Source of the DNA: JAHEME01 sp034435035 | GTDB lineage: Bacteria > Chloroflexota > Anaerolineae > Aggregatilineales > UBA3940 | Direction of reading: 5' to 3' | Assembly (NCBI GenBank): GCA_034435035.1 | Contig: DAOTXW010000068.1 | Location: forward strand, 1 to 64,000 | DNA length: 64,000 nucleotides | Part shown: piece by piece, positions 1 to 8,357 of the stretch | How the letters are laid out: each line of letters starts with the position of its first letter | How positions within the stretch are numbered: position 1 is the stretch's first letter | Program-made: the position numbers and the translations under genes | Notes under the pieces: model-generated | Told to the model about the DNA's origin: nothing | Databases searched by the model: none | What the model saw: only the letters and a program-made list of their open reading frames with translations

Positions 1-41
1 CACCCCGCCACCGACTTCTGCGTCTATGGAGATTTTCCAGA

Positions 42-812
42 CTATTGTGTTAGTAGATAGGCCACCAGCGCCTCGATCTGATCCTCGGTCAGCACGCTGC
101 CATAATCCTGAAACATCGAACCGTTCTCGAACCCGGCCGGCTTATAGGCGCTGGGGTTGACAATCGATGTGCGGATATAGCTTTCGGCAGACTGGCCCTG
201 CACGCGGCGCGAGGCTGTATCGCTGATATCCTGCAGGGTGGGCCCGACCAGCACGGAGCCGTCGAGGGAATGGCAGAGGGCGCAGGCCGGGGCCACGCTG
301 GTTCCGTTACGGAAGATCTCCTCCCCCAGAGCGACCCGGGGGTCCGGTGTGGGCTCCGGGCTGATGGAGCGAATCAGATTCGTGCCCACCAGCAGCGCCC
401 AGCTGCCACGGTCATCCCAGCGCAGTACAAACCCTGTGAAGTCGATGATCAGCGTCAGGATGAGCAGACTCATCCCGATCAGCCAGTTGGAGCGCCGCCG
501 CTTGTACCCGCCGCTGAAAGCGACACGCGCCAGATGCAAGGTCACGGTGACAACCATCGCCTGCCCGGCCCAGTAGTGCATATTGCGGATCAGCCAGCCG
601 TAAGGGACAGCATAGGCGATCAGCTTGACGCTGTCGTTGGCCAGCTCGGGGGTGGGCACATAGAAGAACATCTCCAGGATTCCCGTCACGCCCAGGATCA
701 CAAAAAGGGCCGCACTGATGGCACCCAGATGGAATGTATAGGTGAATCGGGCGGCAGAAGCCGGGCTGGAGGGCGTCCGCAGATGTTCGTAGAAGTTAGG
801 TCGTCGGGCCAT
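42..812 (-). CDS. Cytochrome b N-terminal part (helices A-C) fused to a C-terminal c-type cytochrome
   Basis: Membrane subunit of a Rieske/cytochrome b complex, 256 aa. Three hydrophobic helices match helices A-C of cytochrome b/b6. Helix B carries two His with 13 residues between them (in NMHYW and LHLAR), the usual haem b ligands, and helix C is followed by a TGFVLRWDDRGSWA stretch equivalent to the b6 cd region. Helix D is missing; the chain instead continues into a class I cytochrome c domain with one CALCH haem site and a downstream Met (NGSMFQDYG) that could be the sixth ligand. The helix D ligands are on the separate protein at 2616-3308, so both b haems would be bound across two chains. 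It is the last gene of a four-gene minus-strand operon, 28 bp after the Rieske gene. Family assignment is firm; electron acceptor unknown. Confidence 0.85.
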   Translation of the reverse strand: MARRPNFYEHLRTPSSPASAARFTYTFHLGAISAALFVILGVTGILEMFFYVPTPELANDSVKLIAYAVPYGWLIRNMHYWAGQAMVVTVTLHLARVAFSGGYKRRRSNWLIGMSLLILTLIIDFTGFVLRWDDRGSWALLVGTNLIRSISPEPTPDPRVALGEEIFRNGTSVAPACALCHSLDGSVLVGPTLQDISDTASRRVQGQSAESYIRTSIVNPSAYKPAGFENGSMFQDYGSVLTEDQIEALVAYLLTQ

Positions 813-840
813 GCGGCGAAGCGATCCTTATGCTTGAGTC

Positions 841-1314
841 TCAGACGGGAGGGAGCCGGAACGACGGGTCCGTCTCAGTGGCGCGGTCGACTGTCAGCTT
901 CCCGCCGCTGCCCCAGTAGAGCCGCAGAAATCGCAGAGGACGGGTTGCCGGTCCATTCAGGACTGCCCCGTCCAGCTCAAAGCGGCTGCCATGACAGCGG
1001 CACTGATACTGCAGACCATCGGGCTCCAGCCGGATGGTGCAGCCCAGATGGGTGCAGATGGCATCCACCGCATAGTAGCCCCCTGCATCCTGATGCAGCC
1101 ATACCTGCCCGGTCTCCAGATAGGCGGGCAGCCGGGGCAGCGAAGCCGGAGCGCCCAGACTGAATTGAGACGCTCCCACGCTTGGAGGCTCAAAGCGCAG
1201 GAACCGGGCCAACTCGATGACGGCCAGCGCCAGCGGCGCAGCCCACGAGAAATTGGCTGCAGCAGCCAGCACATCGCGGCGGGTGACGGTCCTAATCCGG
1301 GTTAGCAGGGTCAT
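841..1314 (-). CDS. Rieske 2Fe-2S subunit of a cytochrome bc-type complex
   Basis: Iron-sulfur subunit, 157 aa, with an N-terminal membrane anchor (about residues 20-37) and an extracytoplasmic Rieske fold. The cluster-binding motifs are CTHLGC and CRCHGSRF, each supplying one Cys and one His to the 2Fe-2S centre; the extra Cys of each motif can form the disulfide typical of quinol-oxidising Rieske proteins. It would take electrons from quinol at the Qo site. The start overlaps the end of the multihaem cytochrome gene by 23 bp, so translation is probably coupled. Confidence 0.92.
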   Translation of the reverse strand: MTLLTRIRTVTRRDVLAAAANFSWAAPLALAVIELARFLRFEPPSVGASQFSLGAPASLPRLPAYLETGQVWLHQDAGGYYAVDAICTHLGCTIRLEPDGLQYQCRCHGSRFELDGAVLNGPATRPLRFLRLYWGSGGKLTVDRATETDPSFRLPPV

Positions 1315-2611
1315 AGGTATGGCACTCCTGGCAGTCGATTGCTAACTGCCGGTCAATGCTCTGCTCACAGGCAGTGCCGGCCACCTGAGGCACCAGATAG
1401 GGGCGACCGGTCGTCTTACTGACGATAGAATACAGCCCGTCTTCGAAGCGAATATGCTCCATGGCGTCTCCGCCTGGCGCCAGGACCACAGTATTGCCGA
1501 CAAAGACGTCATAGTACGGGTTCAGCTGGGCCCGTCTGAAGGCCGGATCGTCCGGATCCTCAAGCACCACTGTTGCCGCTGGATCCTCGAGCGTGCCATG
1601 ACAGGTTCGGCACTGCACACGCAGTGCATCCGCCTGCGCAAGATAGATATCGCCGTCCCCCATCACTTCTGAGGCTGTGTGGCAGTCGATGCAGTCCAGT
1701 GTGTACTGGCAGATGGCATAATGCGTCGAGCCGACGAGGTAAGGACCCCTGCCGGGTGACTGCCGCTCGAAAGTCATCGCTTCCAGATCGTAAGTTCCCT
1801 GATTGTGGCATCGGTTACAGGTTGCGCCCGGTATCACCGTGGACATCTGGTGGGTGGCCGGGTGGCCACTCTCTGTACGCGGGATGGTGGGATCGCCCCC
1901 CTGGTACAGCCCATCGCCAGCATAGTAAACATGGCAGGCTGAGCAGCCGGCGCCGCGATAAGGCTCCGCCGCCGCCGTGCCGCCGGGGGCCACATGGCAG
2001 CCTGTACATTCCTGCAAGAAGCCGCTCAGGTCAGTCATGCCCCCCGGGGAGCCGGGCGTGAGCATCACCAGCGACTCAACACCCGCCGGATGCTGAACCG
2101 AGTCGTCTGCTGCCGCGATGATCCCATAAGGGCCGCCGTCTTTGCCCAGCGCCGCAACAGTTTGCTGGATTCCCCCCGCATAGGTAGCATGCAGGCTGCG
2201 AGTCACCCGTGCCACATGATCGCGGCCAGCCGCTTCATTCCCGCTGTGGCAGTCCGCGCCGCCACAGGTGGTCTCTACCACACTGAGATCAGCCGAGCTG
2301 CCGCGGTCGGCCTCAGTGCCGATCAGGCTGCTGTGCGCGGTTTCAAGGTCGAGGGAAAGCCGATCGCCGCCGTGGCAGATCACACAGCCAAACGCATCTA
2401 CCGGGTGTGAATCGCTGATCACCTCGATCCCGTCATGGCAGGTCAGGCACATCTCCGGACGCTCCGTCAATGTCGGGGTGATCAGGATCACCTCTCCGGT
2501 GCCCCGATACTGTGTCCAGGGCGGGTTAACCTGCCGCCAGCCTGCCACACCCAGTGCCGCCAGCATGGCCAGGCTGCCGACCAGAATTGGAAGGCGGGCT
2601 CGGATAGACAT
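1292..2611 (-). CDS. Nine-haem c-type cytochrome
   Basis: Exported, membrane-anchored multihaem cytochrome c of 439 aa with an N-terminal signal/anchor helix (about residues 7-25). Eight CXXCH sites are visible in order (CLTCH, CVICH, CTGCH, CSACH, CNRCH, CIDCH, CRTCH, CQECH), plus one CX4CH site (CGGADCH) after the second, giving nine potential haems. The last lies near the C-terminus. It sits between the two halves of cytochrome b and the Rieske gene, so it probably replaces cytochrome c1/f as the electron exit of the complex. Exact partner and potential range cannot be read from sequence. It begins 4 bp after the stop of the upstream gene. Confidence 0.9.
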   Translation of the reverse strand: MSIRARLPILVGSLAMLAALGVAGWRQVNPPWTQYRGTGEVILITPTLTERPEMCLTCHDGIEVISDSHPVDAFGCVICHGGDRLSLDLETAHSSLIGTEADRGSSADLSVVETTCGGADCHSGNEAAGRDHVARVTRSLHATYAGGIQQTVAALGKDGGPYGIIAAADDSVQHPAGVESLVMLTPGSPGGMTDLSGFLQECTGCHVAPGGTAAAEPYRGAGCSACHVYYAGDGLYQGGDPTIPRTESGHPATHQMSTVIPGATCNRCHNQGTYDLEAMTFERQSPGRGPYLVGSTHYAICQYTLDCIDCHTASEVMGDGDIYLAQADALRVQCRTCHGTLEDPAATVVLEDPDDPAFRRAQLNPYYDVFVGNTVVLAPGGDAMEHIRFEDGLYSIVSKTTGRPYLVPQVAGTACEQSIDRQLAIDCQECHTYDPANPD

Positions 2612-2615
2612 CGCA

Positions 2616-3308
2616 TCACCTCCGGGCCGCCATAACGGTCAGCACAATGATCGCGGCGAACAGCAGGATCAGGACCGCCTGCACGATGCGGCCCTGACGG
2701 TTGAACCAGACTGCCACACCCTCATTGGACCAATCGAAATAGGGGAGCAGCGTCAGCAGTAGAAGAACCGCCAGCGGCGTGAGCACCCCGGCGATGGCCG
2801 GAGGCCAGATCCGCAGCAACTCCTGCACCCACAGGAAGATCCAGGGGGCCTGTGTGTGCTCGACCAGGGCACCCGGTACCGCGGGCGGGCCGATCGGCGG
2901 CTCGATGAACACTGAGATTACGATCAGGGATGCCAGCGTCAGGAAGAATGTCAGCCACTCGCGGCGTACAATAACCTCGCGATCGACGCGCGGCGCAGCG
3001 GCTTCCCCCGGAGCGCGCGCCGGGGCCGAGATGCCACCGTCACGGCGTACGCGAAAGCCGTGCCAGACGATCAGGACAGCCAATGGGATGGCCAGCCCCA
3101 TCACATGCCAGGCATAAAAGCGCAGCAGCGTAGCCTCACTGATCGATGGGCCGCCCACCACCAGACGATAGAGCACTTCACCCAGGGACATCGCCGCATC
3201 GGCATCGCTGCCGGAAGCCGACGCCCGGCAGGCTGTCAGCGGCAGCGCCGCCAGGATCGCCGGGAGCATCCTGTGCAGGATCAGGCGCCGGTTGATTTTG
3301 AACCGCAT
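2616..3308 (-). CDS. Cytochrome b C-terminal part (helix D plus subunit IV-like helices)
   Basis: Membrane protein of 230 aa, first gene of the operon. After an N-terminal hydrophobic segment ending in a lipobox-like LTAC it enters the cd region of cytochrome b and helix D (ATLLRFYAWH...VWHGF), with two His separated by 14 residues as in cytochrome b6. Three further helices follow with a PPIGPP stretch, a PEWY-like position replaced by PWIFLW, and a TPLAVLLLLTLLPYFDW helix as in subunit IV. The break relative to canonical cytochrome b is inside the cd loop between helices C and D, not after helix D as in the b6/subunit IV split. It pairs with the product at 42-812. Confidence 0.82.
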   Translation of the reverse strand: MRFKINRRLILHRMLPAILAALPLTACRASASGSDADAAMSLGEVLYRLVVGGPSISEATLLRFYAWHVMGLAIPLAVLIVWHGFRVRRDGGISAPARAPGEAAAPRVDREVIVRREWLTFFLTLASLIVISVFIEPPIGPPAVPGALVEHTQAPWIFLWVQELLRIWPPAIAGVLTPLAVLLLLTLLPYFDWSNEGVAVWFNRQGRIVQAVLILLFAAIIVLTVMAARR

Positions 3309-3446
3309 CCTCTCACCTCGTCCGTCTACCTGCCATTACCGCAGGACTCGCGCGGACAGCAAGTCCATCTTAGTTACCCGCACAGCGCGTCAGATAGTGT
3401 CAAACATCATCACGGCGGAGGGCAATTGTCACCGCAGCCCTGCCGC

Positions 3447-5573
3447 TCAGGGCTGTGCTCCGACGATGGCGTTCGTGTCGCAGCGATCGCCGGCCGGCGG
3501 GCGGACGATTCGCGGCATCCCCCAGCCGGCCCAGTCACCTGTGAAGTCGCCCGCCGGGCCGGGCCCGGTTCGCAGGATCAGCTGCAGGGTGCGCCCGCCG
3601 TATGGGCTTAAATCGATCAGATGCGCATGCCAGTGCCGATCTTCCGTCGCGTTAGAGATGTAGGTATCCAGCAGCACCTCACGCTGGTCGTCGATGGCTG
3701 CTTCCACGATGAAAGCTGCCCCGTCTCCTCCCCAGGCCCAGCTGTCCGGATACATCGCCACATCCAGCCGCAGGCAAACCGGTGCGGGGGGTAGATCCAG
3801 GGTGTAGATCAGCCGGCCTTCTGGCGCCAGGCGGATGGCCGGGTAGCCAGCTTCTGAAGGCAGGGTATAGATCAACACCTCAACCGGCGGGTCGGACGGC
3901 GCCTCGACCACCGCCTGCGGCAGCTCGGCAACCAGATCGCTCACTGTCACCGCATCAAGCAGGCGAAGCTCGTTGTGCCGGCTCCAGTAGGGGATCAGCC
4001 GATAGAACTGGAAGCGGCCAAACTCATATTCCTTCAGGTAATGATGGCGGGTGAAGGCGCTGTAGTCCGGGATGTCGCGCCATGAGTCATTGGGGTTCTG
4101 AAAATCAAAGAAAGTCCGATCAAAGGTTGTCAACAGAATATAGATGGGCGGATCGTGAACCAGCGCCTCGAGGGCCTCCGCCCGCCAGGCGGCCTGCCAG
4201 GGGTTGCCGCCGCGGATATGCATCAGCAGAGGCTCATTATAAATGAAGCGAGAGGCGCTCTGGCGCTCGGCCAGGTAGTAGATGGCCGTGTGATGCCCCC
4301 ATACCCAGATCGAATCGGTGGGCCGGGTGCGCTCGCGGATGTAGTCGGCAGCGACCGCATGATCCCACACCCCCTGGCGCTCAAAGAACGCCTCGCGGGA
4401 CTCCCGGCCGAGCCGATAGGCTCCCAGAATCTGCCACTGATCGACGTACCAGAACCTTGCTGCATTAGCGGTGAGCGCCGTCACCAGGCCGGCCAGCAGG
4501 ATGCGCCGGCCGGCTGCCATCTGCCGCACCTCATGAGCCAGCGCGGCGGCGCCCAGGGAAAGGGTCGGCAGCATGGCAGTCCAGTGGTAGGGAGTGAAAC
4601 GCTGCTGGCCCCAGACGACTGCAATCCCGGCCAGAGCGGCCAGCGCCAGAGCGCTGCCATACCATCGCCGCCGGCCAATACTCAGGCCGATCCCGATGAA
4701 CGCGGCGCCAAACACCGCCGGCAGACGGGCGAAGTACTGCAGCGTCTGCAGCACCGGACGCGAACGGAGCGCATATTCGTCAGGGTTAAGCTGAGCGCGT
4801 GGAAAATAGAACAGGATGAACCGCAGATGGGTCAGGCCGTCCCCCAACGCTCCGACCACCAGCAGGTAGAGCGCAAATAGCAGCATCAGCCCCAGCGCGC
4901 CAGCCAGGACCAGGCCCAATGATGCCGGGCGGGGACGGACCCCCGACGGGGCAAAGAGGATCAGGCCGAGAGCGGCCGCGCCGTAGGGCAGCGCCAGGGC
5001 ATACTTGTAGGCCACGGTCACCGCCAGAAGCGCGCCAGCACCTATCAGCCAGCTGCGCCGGGGTGCGCGCAACCCAATGGTCAGGGCTACCAGCCCCAGC
5101 ATGGCAAACAAGTTGGCAAAGCTCTCGGGCTGAGCATTCATGTCAAAGCGCACCGAAATCGCCAAAGCCCCATACAGCAGGCCGGCGGCGTAGCCGAGGT
5201 GCCGATCGGCAATCCACTCATGAGTCAGGGCCGCGATCGCCAGCGCGGTTGCGGCGATCGCCAGCGCATTCAGAACGTAGGGGCCAGATGTCGCGCGTCC
5301 GAAAAGTATCTGGGCCAGCGCGTAAGTGTAATGAAGGGCAGGCCCCTTGGTATCCCAGCAGTCTTTGAACGGCACCCCGCCTCGCAGCAGTGTATCCGCG
5401 CAGGTGGCGTAGACTCCCTGATCCCGGCTGAGCGGTACATCCCAGAGCGGGGCAGCCAGTGCCAGGAGACTGCTGGCGACGATCAATGCCAGTGGCCACT
5501 GTGCCGCCTTCAACCACGCCGCTGCCCCCGCAAAGGCGGATGCGGCAGCCATACGAAAAGACATAGTGGGCAT
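3447..5573 (-). CDS. GT-C fold membrane glycosyltransferase-like protein (family 39/83-like)
   Basis: 708-aa polytopic membrane protein. The first extracytoplasmic loop has the acidic motif SRDQGVYATCADTLLRGGVPF followed by DTKGP, as in ArnT/PMT-type (GT-C) glycosyltransferases that use polyprenyl-phosphate sugars. About eleven further hydrophobic helices follow, then a long C-terminal extracytoplasmic domain of about 250 residues. Donor and acceptor cannot be assigned. An 8-bp hairpin (3435-3455) overlaps the stop codon but has no T-run. A second GT-C-like gene starts divergently at 5726, so this pair may act in one envelope glycan pathway (inference). Confidence 0.7.
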   Translation of the reverse strand: MPTMSFRMAAASAFAGAAAWLKAAQWPLALIVASSLLALAAPLWDVPLSRDQGVYATCADTLLRGGVPFKDCWDTKGPALHYTYALAQILFGRATSGPYVLNALAIAATALAIAALTHEWIADRHLGYAAGLLYGALAISVRFDMNAQPESFANLFAMLGLVALTIGLRAPRRSWLIGAGALLAVTVAYKYALALPYGAAALGLILFAPSGVRPRPASLGLVLAGALGLMLLFALYLLVVGALGDGLTHLRFILFYFPRAQLNPDEYALRSRPVLQTLQYFARLPAVFGAAFIGIGLSIGRRRWYGSALALAALAGIAVVWGQQRFTPYHWTAMLPTLSLGAAALAHEVRQMAAGRRILLAGLVTALTANAARFWYVDQWQILGAYRLGRESREAFFERQGVWDHAVAADYIRERTRPTDSIWVWGHHTAIYYLAERQSASRFIYNEPLLMHIRGGNPWQAAWRAEALEALVHDPPIYILLTTFDRTFFDFQNPNDSWRDIPDYSAFTRHHYLKEYEFGRFQFYRLIPYWSRHNELRLLDAVTVSDLVAELPQAVVEAPSDPPVEVLIYTLPSEAGYPAIRLAPEGRLIYTLDLPPAPVCLRLDVAMYPDSWAWGGDGAAFIVEAAIDDQREVLLDTYISNATEDRHWHAHLIDLSPYGGRTLQLILRTGPGPAGDFTGDWAGWGMPRIVRPPAGDRCDTNAIVGAQP

Positions 5574-5685
5574 CCCTCAGTAAGACCATGCAGGCGGGCA
5601 ACCTGCCGGGGTGGCTAGTTTACCGAAGCGCCTCCGCCTCTGCAATGCCGTTCGGCTTTGTGAAGCAGCGATTACAACCGGCTGG

Positions 5686-5691
5686 TACAAT
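5686..5691 (+). promoter_or_regulatory. Extended -10 promoter element
   Basis: TGGTACAAT reads as an extended -10 box (TACAAT at 5686-5691). No good -35 hexamer lies 17-18 bp upstream. It would drive the gene starting at 5726, or allow a leaderless GTG start at 5699, which is in frame and 7 nt after the box. Confidence 0.4.
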
Positions 5692-5725
5692 GGGGAGAGT
5701 GAAAAAGCACCTTCCAGGTGAACCG

Positions 5726-7180
5726 ATGGATGATGCCCGCGCCCGCCGCGATCGAGCGATCGCGGCAACCCTGTTTGTCATCGTATCGTCGATCTACTTT
5801 GCAACGCTGTCGGGGATCACGTCCAGCAACGATGGCAGCCACTATGCCCTGGTGCGAGCCATGGTGGACCGGGGGAGCTTCGAGATATCTCCCTTTCTGG
5901 CGTTCACCGAGCATCAGGACTTCGCCGAGCGCGGCGAGCTGCGGTTCAGCGATCGTCCACCAGGAACTGCCTTGATCGCTGCGCCGCTGTATGCGCTGGG
6001 TTATCTGGCGCCGACGCCGCCGGCTCCGCTCCCTTCCAAGCATGACGCCGAAAACCCCCGACTGCTCTATGCTGTGCTGGCTGCGCCGCTCTCGGCTGCG
6101 GGGGCCGTCGCGATCTGCTATCTGACGCTGAGGCAGCGCCTGCAGCGGTCGGAGTCCAGCGCCCTGCTGATCGCGATCGCGCTGGCGCTGGGGACCATCA
6201 GCTGGAAGTACGGCAGCGTCCTGTATTCGCATGCCGTCGGGATGCTGGTTGTCTGGGCCGCCTTTGCGATAACACTGCGGCTGGAGCAGAGGCCGCTGTC
6301 AGGGCAGCGCTGGTGGCTTGCGCTGGGTGCGGTGCTGGGATTCGCCCCGCTGGTTGAGTACACCAATCTGGTATTTATGGGGCTGCTTGGAGGATATTCC
6401 CTCAGCATCCTGGCCCGGCTCCGGCGCGGGCCAGCCGGGCGGCATGCCGTGGGCAGCCTGGCGGCCCTGGCAGCCGGCGCAGCTGTCCCGATGGGCGCTC
6501 TGCTGGCATACAATACGCTCAATTTCGGCGGCCCCTTCGAGCTGTCTACATTCAACGTGGATACCACACGCTGGCCGCAGAATGCCGGCCTGGCGGCTGA
6601 CTTCGCCACCCCTCTCCGCGTGGGGCTGCCTGCGATGCTGATCTACGGGCAGAACAATCAGGGCCTCTTTCTGCTGACCCCGTTCAGCCTGCTGAGCTTC
6701 GCCGGTCTGGTGCCGATGTGGCGGGCCAACCGCCGCCATACCCTGCTGACAGTTGGCCTCTTCATGGCAATGCTGCTGCTCTTTGCCAAAAGCACAACGT
6801 TTAACCCGCTCACCAATGATGGCCGCTATCTGGCACCTTTCATCGGGTTATGGTTGATCCCCACCGCATACTGGCTCGATGACGTTTACCAACCCCTGCA
6901 TCGGGGCATCGCCCGGCTGCTGCTGGATCTGGCCATCTTCGGCCTGCTCTGGCTGTCCATCCGCAACCAGATACTGCATATCGCCTTTTCCTGGAACTAC
7001 GGGCTTGACTACGCCAGCCTGAGCCCCATGGCGACGACGCCGGGCAACATCGCGCTGATCCTGCGCACGGTGTTCCGCAACACCGCCAACCTGCCGCTGC
7101 TGTGGGCCGCGCAGATTAGCGCTCTCGGTGGCAGTCTGCTAATCGCGCGCTGCCAGCGGAACTGGCAGCAGCAGAGCTAG
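5726..7180 (+). CDS. Polytopic membrane protein, GT-C glycosyltransferase-like
   Basis: 484 aa from ATG 5726 (AGGTGA lies just upstream). An N-terminal helix precedes an acidic loop (SNDGSHYALVRAM) and a DRPPGTALIAAPLYALG motif resembling the first loop of GT-C glycosyltransferases; about ten more hydrophobic helices follow. Function is probably glycan or lipid-linked sugar transfer, but no catalytic residue can be confirmed. An in-frame GTG at 5699 lies 7 nt after a TACAAT box and could be a leaderless start adding MKKHLPGEP. Divergent from the GT-C gene at 3447-5573. Confidence 0.65.
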   Translation: MDDARARRDRAIAATLFVIVSSIYFATLSGITSSNDGSHYALVRAMVDRGSFEISPFLAFTEHQDFAERGELRFSDRPPGTALIAAPLYALGYLAPTPPAPLPSKHDAENPRLLYAVLAAPLSAAGAVAICYLTLRQRLQRSESSALLIAIALALGTISWKYGSVLYSHAVGMLVVWAAFAITLRLEQRPLSGQRWWLALGAVLGFAPLVEYTNLVFMGLLGGYSLSILARLRRGPAGRHAVGSLAALAAGAAVPMGALLAYNTLNFGGPFELSTFNVDTTRWPQNAGLAADFATPLRVGLPAMLIYGQNNQGLFLLTPFSLLSFAGLVPMWRANRRHTLLTVGLFMAMLLLFAKSTTFNPLTNDGRYLAPFIGLWLIPTAYWLDDVYQPLHRGIARLLLDLAIFGLLWLSIRNQILHIAFSWNYGLDYASLSPMATTPGNIALILRTVFRNTANLPLLWAAQISALGGSLLIARCQRNWQQQS

Positions 7181-7182
7181 CT

Positions 7183-8238
7183 TCATTCACCATACCGACC
7201 CATGCCCTCGGCGCTGTGAATGGCGGCCTCCAGCATATCGGGCTGCTGGCGATACATAGCCCACGGCACCCGCCCGCTGGCGATATCTGCGACCATCAGG
7301 GCCAGAGCATGATTGACCGGCACAAGGCGCCTGTGCTGGGAGGCAGCCTGCGCCACGGCTCCGTTCAACCAGGCCACTTCGGTGCGCCGGCTGCCGGCCC
7401 GCAGGCCAAGAAGCAGCGACGGAAGCTTGCCGCCACGTCCGCCGCCAATCTGCCGGGCCAGCAGCCGGTGCAGCAACCCGGCCGGCAAGGCACGCACTGC
7501 CCGCTCCAGCAGCCGGATCGGTGTGCCCGGCAGATTAACGGTCGGTATTTGCTCTATGTCCATCATGACCAGCGCCTCCCGCAGCGCAGCCCGCTCAATC
7601 CGAAAGACCGCCGGGTGACGCATCGCTTCAGCAGGCGGCATATCCAGGATGGCGCAGGTGGCATTCGCCAGCAGGTTGGTCAGCAGCTTGGACCATTTGA
7701 GCGAGCGCGGGTCTGACACCACCTTAATGCGCAGCGTGGTACTGCGCAACGCCGCCTCGACGGCAGTAGCGGCGGCGACATCAGCCGAAAGGGCTATTCC
7801 TCGCCGGCGCTCTTCGATCACCACACCGGGCTGCGGCATGGACAGCGCGGTGGTGACAGCAGCGGCCACCACCCGATCCGGCCCCAGCGCGGCCCGCAGA
7901 GACTCCTCATTGCCCACACCATTCTGGAAGCAGGCCACGGGCGGAGGGTTGGGGAGCTGTGTCATGAGGTCATGAATTGCATCCACGGTATCATAAGCCT
8001 TCATTGTGAAGGCCAGCCAGTCATACGGCCCACGGCTCAAGGCTTCGGGTAGAGTTGCCACCGCGGCCGGGTGCACCTCCCTCGTCTCCCCGTCAGAGCC
8101 TGTCAGCACAAGGCCCCGCGCCTCTACAGCCCTGACCAGCGGCTCACGCCCCAGCAGAGTCACATCATGACCGGCCAGTGCAAGGTGCGCCCCCAGATAG
8201 CTTCCTACAGCGCCAGCCCCGTAGATCAGCACGCGCAT
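7183..8238 (-). CDS. panE: 2-dehydropantoate 2-reductase
   Basis: Ketopantoate reductase family, 351 aa from ATG 8238, which has a strong GGGAGG site 6 nt upstream; a longer reading frame to 8256 lacks one. The N-terminus has the Rossmann motif GAGAVGSYLGAHLA; mid-protein are the MKAYD and FQNGVGNEE signatures of the ApbA/PanE family, with the catalytic Lys expected in the C-terminal helical domain (SLKWSKLLTN). It reduces ketopantoate to pantoate with NADPH in pantothenate/CoA synthesis. Related ApbA-fold enzymes act on other 2-keto substrates, so the substrate is inferred. Confidence 0.8.
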   Translation of the reverse strand: MRVLIYGAGAVGSYLGAHLALAGHDVTLLGREPLVRAVEARGLVLTGSDGETREVHPAAVATLPEALSRGPYDWLAFTMKAYDTVDAIHDLMTQLPNPPPVACFQNGVGNEESLRAALGPDRVVAAAVTTALSMPQPGVVIEERRRGIALSADVAAATAVEAALRSTTLRIKVVSDPRSLKWSKLLTNLLANATCAILDMPPAEAMRHPAVFRIERAALREALVMMDIEQIPTVNLPGTPIRLLERAVRALPAGLLHRLLARQIGGGRGGKLPSLLLGLRAGSRRTEVAWLNGAVAQAASQHRRLVPVNHALALMVADIASGRVPWAMYRQQPDMLEAAIHSAEGMGRYGE

Positions 8239-8357
8239 ATCAGCCTCCCTCAGCACTCAGCCACCAGCGGGGTAAGGCGGGGTGTCCTGGCAGACCCCGG
8301 ATAGGCATCGGGGCCTGCATCAAGCCCTGCAGGCCCCGAATAGACATCTCAGGCCGG

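Noticed and set aside
270..1163. Plus-strand reading frames opposite the cytochrome operon
   Set aside because: Antisense shadows of GC-rich coding DNA; the minus strand carries clear haem and Rieske motifs.
3435..3455. 8-bp hairpin at the end of the GT-C gene as a terminator
   Set aside because: It overlaps the stop codon and lacks a T-run; kept only as a note.
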